NCBI GenBank assembly: GCA_029933495.1
Contig: JAOZOC010000170.1
Span: forward strand, 1 to 7,053
DNA from: Bacteroidales bacterium
Lineage (GTDB): Bacteria; Bacteroidota; Bacteroidia; Bacteroidales; JAADJA01
DNA length: 7,053 bases
Reading direction: 5' to 3'
The translations under genes and the position numbers were made by a program. Below the pieces are notes generated by a model that had not been told where the DNA came from, did no database searches, and saw nothing but the letters and a program-made list of their open reading frames with translations. Numbering within the stretch: the first letter of the stretch is position 1; the number at the start of each line of letters is the position of its first letter. Shown piece after piece: positions 5,782-7,053 of this stretch.

Positions 5782-6924
5782 TTAATAATCACCTTTCAGA
5801 CAATACAGGTTGTTTCCGGGATATGACAAACAAACAAGGTTTTTTTCACTATTGACAGCCGGATTATACGCCCTGATGTAATCATTGGACTCAGGTGCTA
5901 CATATTCAATTTCCCCTTCCGGATTGACAGCAAAAATACCTTTATTATCTCCAATATATATCATCCCGTTTTCTTCAACGGTATAGTCCCTGATTGAAAT
6001 AAAAAAGTTTTTATACATCTCTTTCGTTCTCCAGATTTCATTACCGTCAAGGTCATATTTGAACAGGTTTTTATTCTTTATCAATATTTTATTATCATGA
6101 CTGACTTTAAAGTCGGAAACTGCCAAACCGGTAATTGAAATAATATTTTCCAATTGGCCGCTACTACTCAAATGATAAATATCTCCCGAATTCCCGAAAA
6201 ACAGGGAACCGTCGTTGCCAAACCGTATTCCGGAAATATGGTAAGCTTCAGCTTGTTGCCATTCCCATAACAGATCGCAGGTGACGGCAGATGCAGAATA
6301 CTTCTGAATTTTTGAAAATGACCTCAAAAAGAGACTATTGTTGTATGTGTAAATTTCTTCTGCTCTTACATTTGTGTATTTATGCCATATTTCATTGCCT
6401 TCTGAGTCAAGCAAAGTGATCTTTGAAAAAGATGCTGTATCTGATAATAAACAAATATCTTGCCCCAGAAATTTCGCTATTGAACCGGATGAAAATGATG
6501 TATTATAGTTTACCTCTATTTGCTTTATCAGGCTTCCGTCATTTGAGCTTATCACATATAATCTTTTTAAATCACTGCAAACAGAGGTGGTCAAAAGCAA
6601 TGTTGAATTTTGACAGATCAGCCCGGATAAAAATTCACCCTTAAATTCTTTCTCCCAACGAACATCACCTTGTTCGTTAAAAGAATTTATACGGGAAATA
6701 CATTCCGTCATCCCAAAATAATTTGACCGTGACAAAACGTAAATATTATCCGCTTCGTCGAGAGTTGGCACTGTTGATCTAACGGAATAATCGGGGTCCA
6801 ACTCCACTTTCCATAAAACGGGATGATTGTCAACTCCCTGTTCTTCGTCTGCCGGACTCTGTTTTCGACAGGCAATCATTGTTATTGCCAATGCTGTCAA
6901 TAATATTAAATACCTCATATACAT
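5782..6924 (-). CDS. PQQ-like beta-propeller lipoprotein
   Basis: A 380-residue predicted lipoprotein. The N-terminal hydrophobic stretch ends in a lipobox-like TMIAC, with the lipidated cysteine at C19 if translation starts at the first ATG (6924); the second ATG two codons on (MRYLIL) is an equally good start. Acidic DEE at 26-28 follows C19, partly like the surface-export signals of Bacteroidota lipoproteins, so it may sit on the outer membrane. The rest consists of repeated beta strands with propeller-type signatures: DNIYVLSR, RLYVISSNDGSL, KITLLDSEGNEIW, NLFKYDLDGNEIW, GIFAVNPEGEIEY, NLYCLKG. This is the pattern of PQQ-like or quinoprotein-type propellers, probably seven or eight blades. 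Most such Bacteroidota proteins bind no PQQ and act in protein binding. It ends at its last blade and has no C-terminal sorting domain. It is probably co-transcribed with the delta-60 repeat gene 13 bp upstream. Specific function unknown. Confidence 0.85.
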   Translation of the reverse strand: MYMRYLILLTALAITMIACRKQSPADEEQGVDNHPVLWKVELDPDYSVRSTVPTLDEADNIYVLSRSNYFGMTECISRINSFNEQGDVRWEKEFKGEFLSGLICQNSTLLLTTSVCSDLKRLYVISSNDGSLIKQIEVNYNTSFSSGSIAKFLGQDICLLSDTASFSKITLLDSEGNEIWHKYTNVRAEEIYTYNNSLFLRSFSKIQKYSASAVTCDLLWEWQQAEAYHISGIRFGNDGSLFFGNSGDIYHLSSSGQLENIISITGLAVSDFKVSHDNKILIKNKNLFKYDLDGNEIWRTKEMYKNFFISIRDYTVEENGMIYIGDNKGIFAVNPEGEIEYVAPESNDYIRAYNPAVNSEKNLVCLSYPGNNLYCLKGDY

Positions 6925-6937
6925 TTGATTACATATA

Positions 6938-7053
6938 TTATCGTATATCTGAAATAACTACTCCCTCATCCCCAAAAGAACTGTCAATGGTTCCATCTTC
7001 ATTAAAACGCATAATGAAAAATGGCTCATCCGATTTTAAATCAGCTTCATTTA
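6938..7053 (-). CDS. Delta-60 repeat protein, C-terminal end (partial; start beyond window edge)
   Basis: The minus strand is open from the right edge to a TAA at 6940-6938, giving 37 residues. They contain FFIMRFNEDGTIDSSFGDEG, which fits the delta-60 repeat pattern (an aromatic/R-hydrophobic strand, then N-x-DG-x-x-D-x-SFG-x-x-G). Such repeats form propeller- or solenoid-like extracellular domains. The protein ends 8 residues after this block, so it carries no type IX C-terminal sorting domain. The PQQ-like lipoprotein gene begins 13 bp downstream on the same strand, which suggests an operon of two surface propeller-type proteins. Only one partial repeat is visible, so total length and domain make-up are unknown. 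Confidence 0.7.
   Translation of the reverse strand, partial: NEADLKSDEPFFIMRFNEDGTIDSSFGDEGVVISDIR

Overview
The window looks like chromosomal DNA of an anaerobic or facultative member of the Bacteroidota. It is AT-rich, its start codons lack clear Shine-Dalgarno sequences, its candidate promoters carry the Bacteroidota -7 element TAnnTTTG, and it encodes a lipoprotein and a delta-60-type protein of kinds common in that phylum. I could not place it to genus from sequence alone.

Layout. The left part (1-2071) is on the minus strand: a leucyl aminopeptidase of peptidase family M17, cut by the window edge just before its second metal-binding motif, and a secreted protein of unknown function that appears to be made of two related halves, distantly like DUF302. 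A 464-bp AT-rich divergent control region (2072-2535) follows. It has a -7 element facing each way and two perfect dyads that share the half-site TGTTA. The centre (2536-5678, plus strand) is a two-gene unit: an octaheme c-type cytochrome of the tetrathionate reductase (OTR) family with a predicted membrane anchor at each end, and 11 bp later a four-helix diheme cytochrome b fused to two tandem PAS domains. The right part is on the minus strand, convergent to the pair: a PQQ-like beta-propeller lipoprotein preceded, 13 bp away, by the C-terminal end of a delta-60 repeat protein that runs off the window.

How the genes may work together. The octaheme cytochrome and the cytochrome b look like a minimal quinol-linked respiratory reductase. 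The b subunit would take electrons from the menaquinol pool and pass them to the multiheme protein on the periplasmic side, where a sulfur or nitrogen oxyanion would be reduced. The substrate cannot be read from the sequence. The unusual part is the second subunit: the quinol-oxidising membrane domain carries two nearly duplicate cytoplasmic PAS domains (about 53% identical, no gaps, 133-residue period) and then stops, with no kinase, cyclase or other output domain. This suggests a redox enzyme subunit that also senses, or whose activity is gated by a cytoplasmic signal. It is the main novelty candidate here. The divergently transcribed secreted protein may be linked to the same system through the shared control region, but that is inference.
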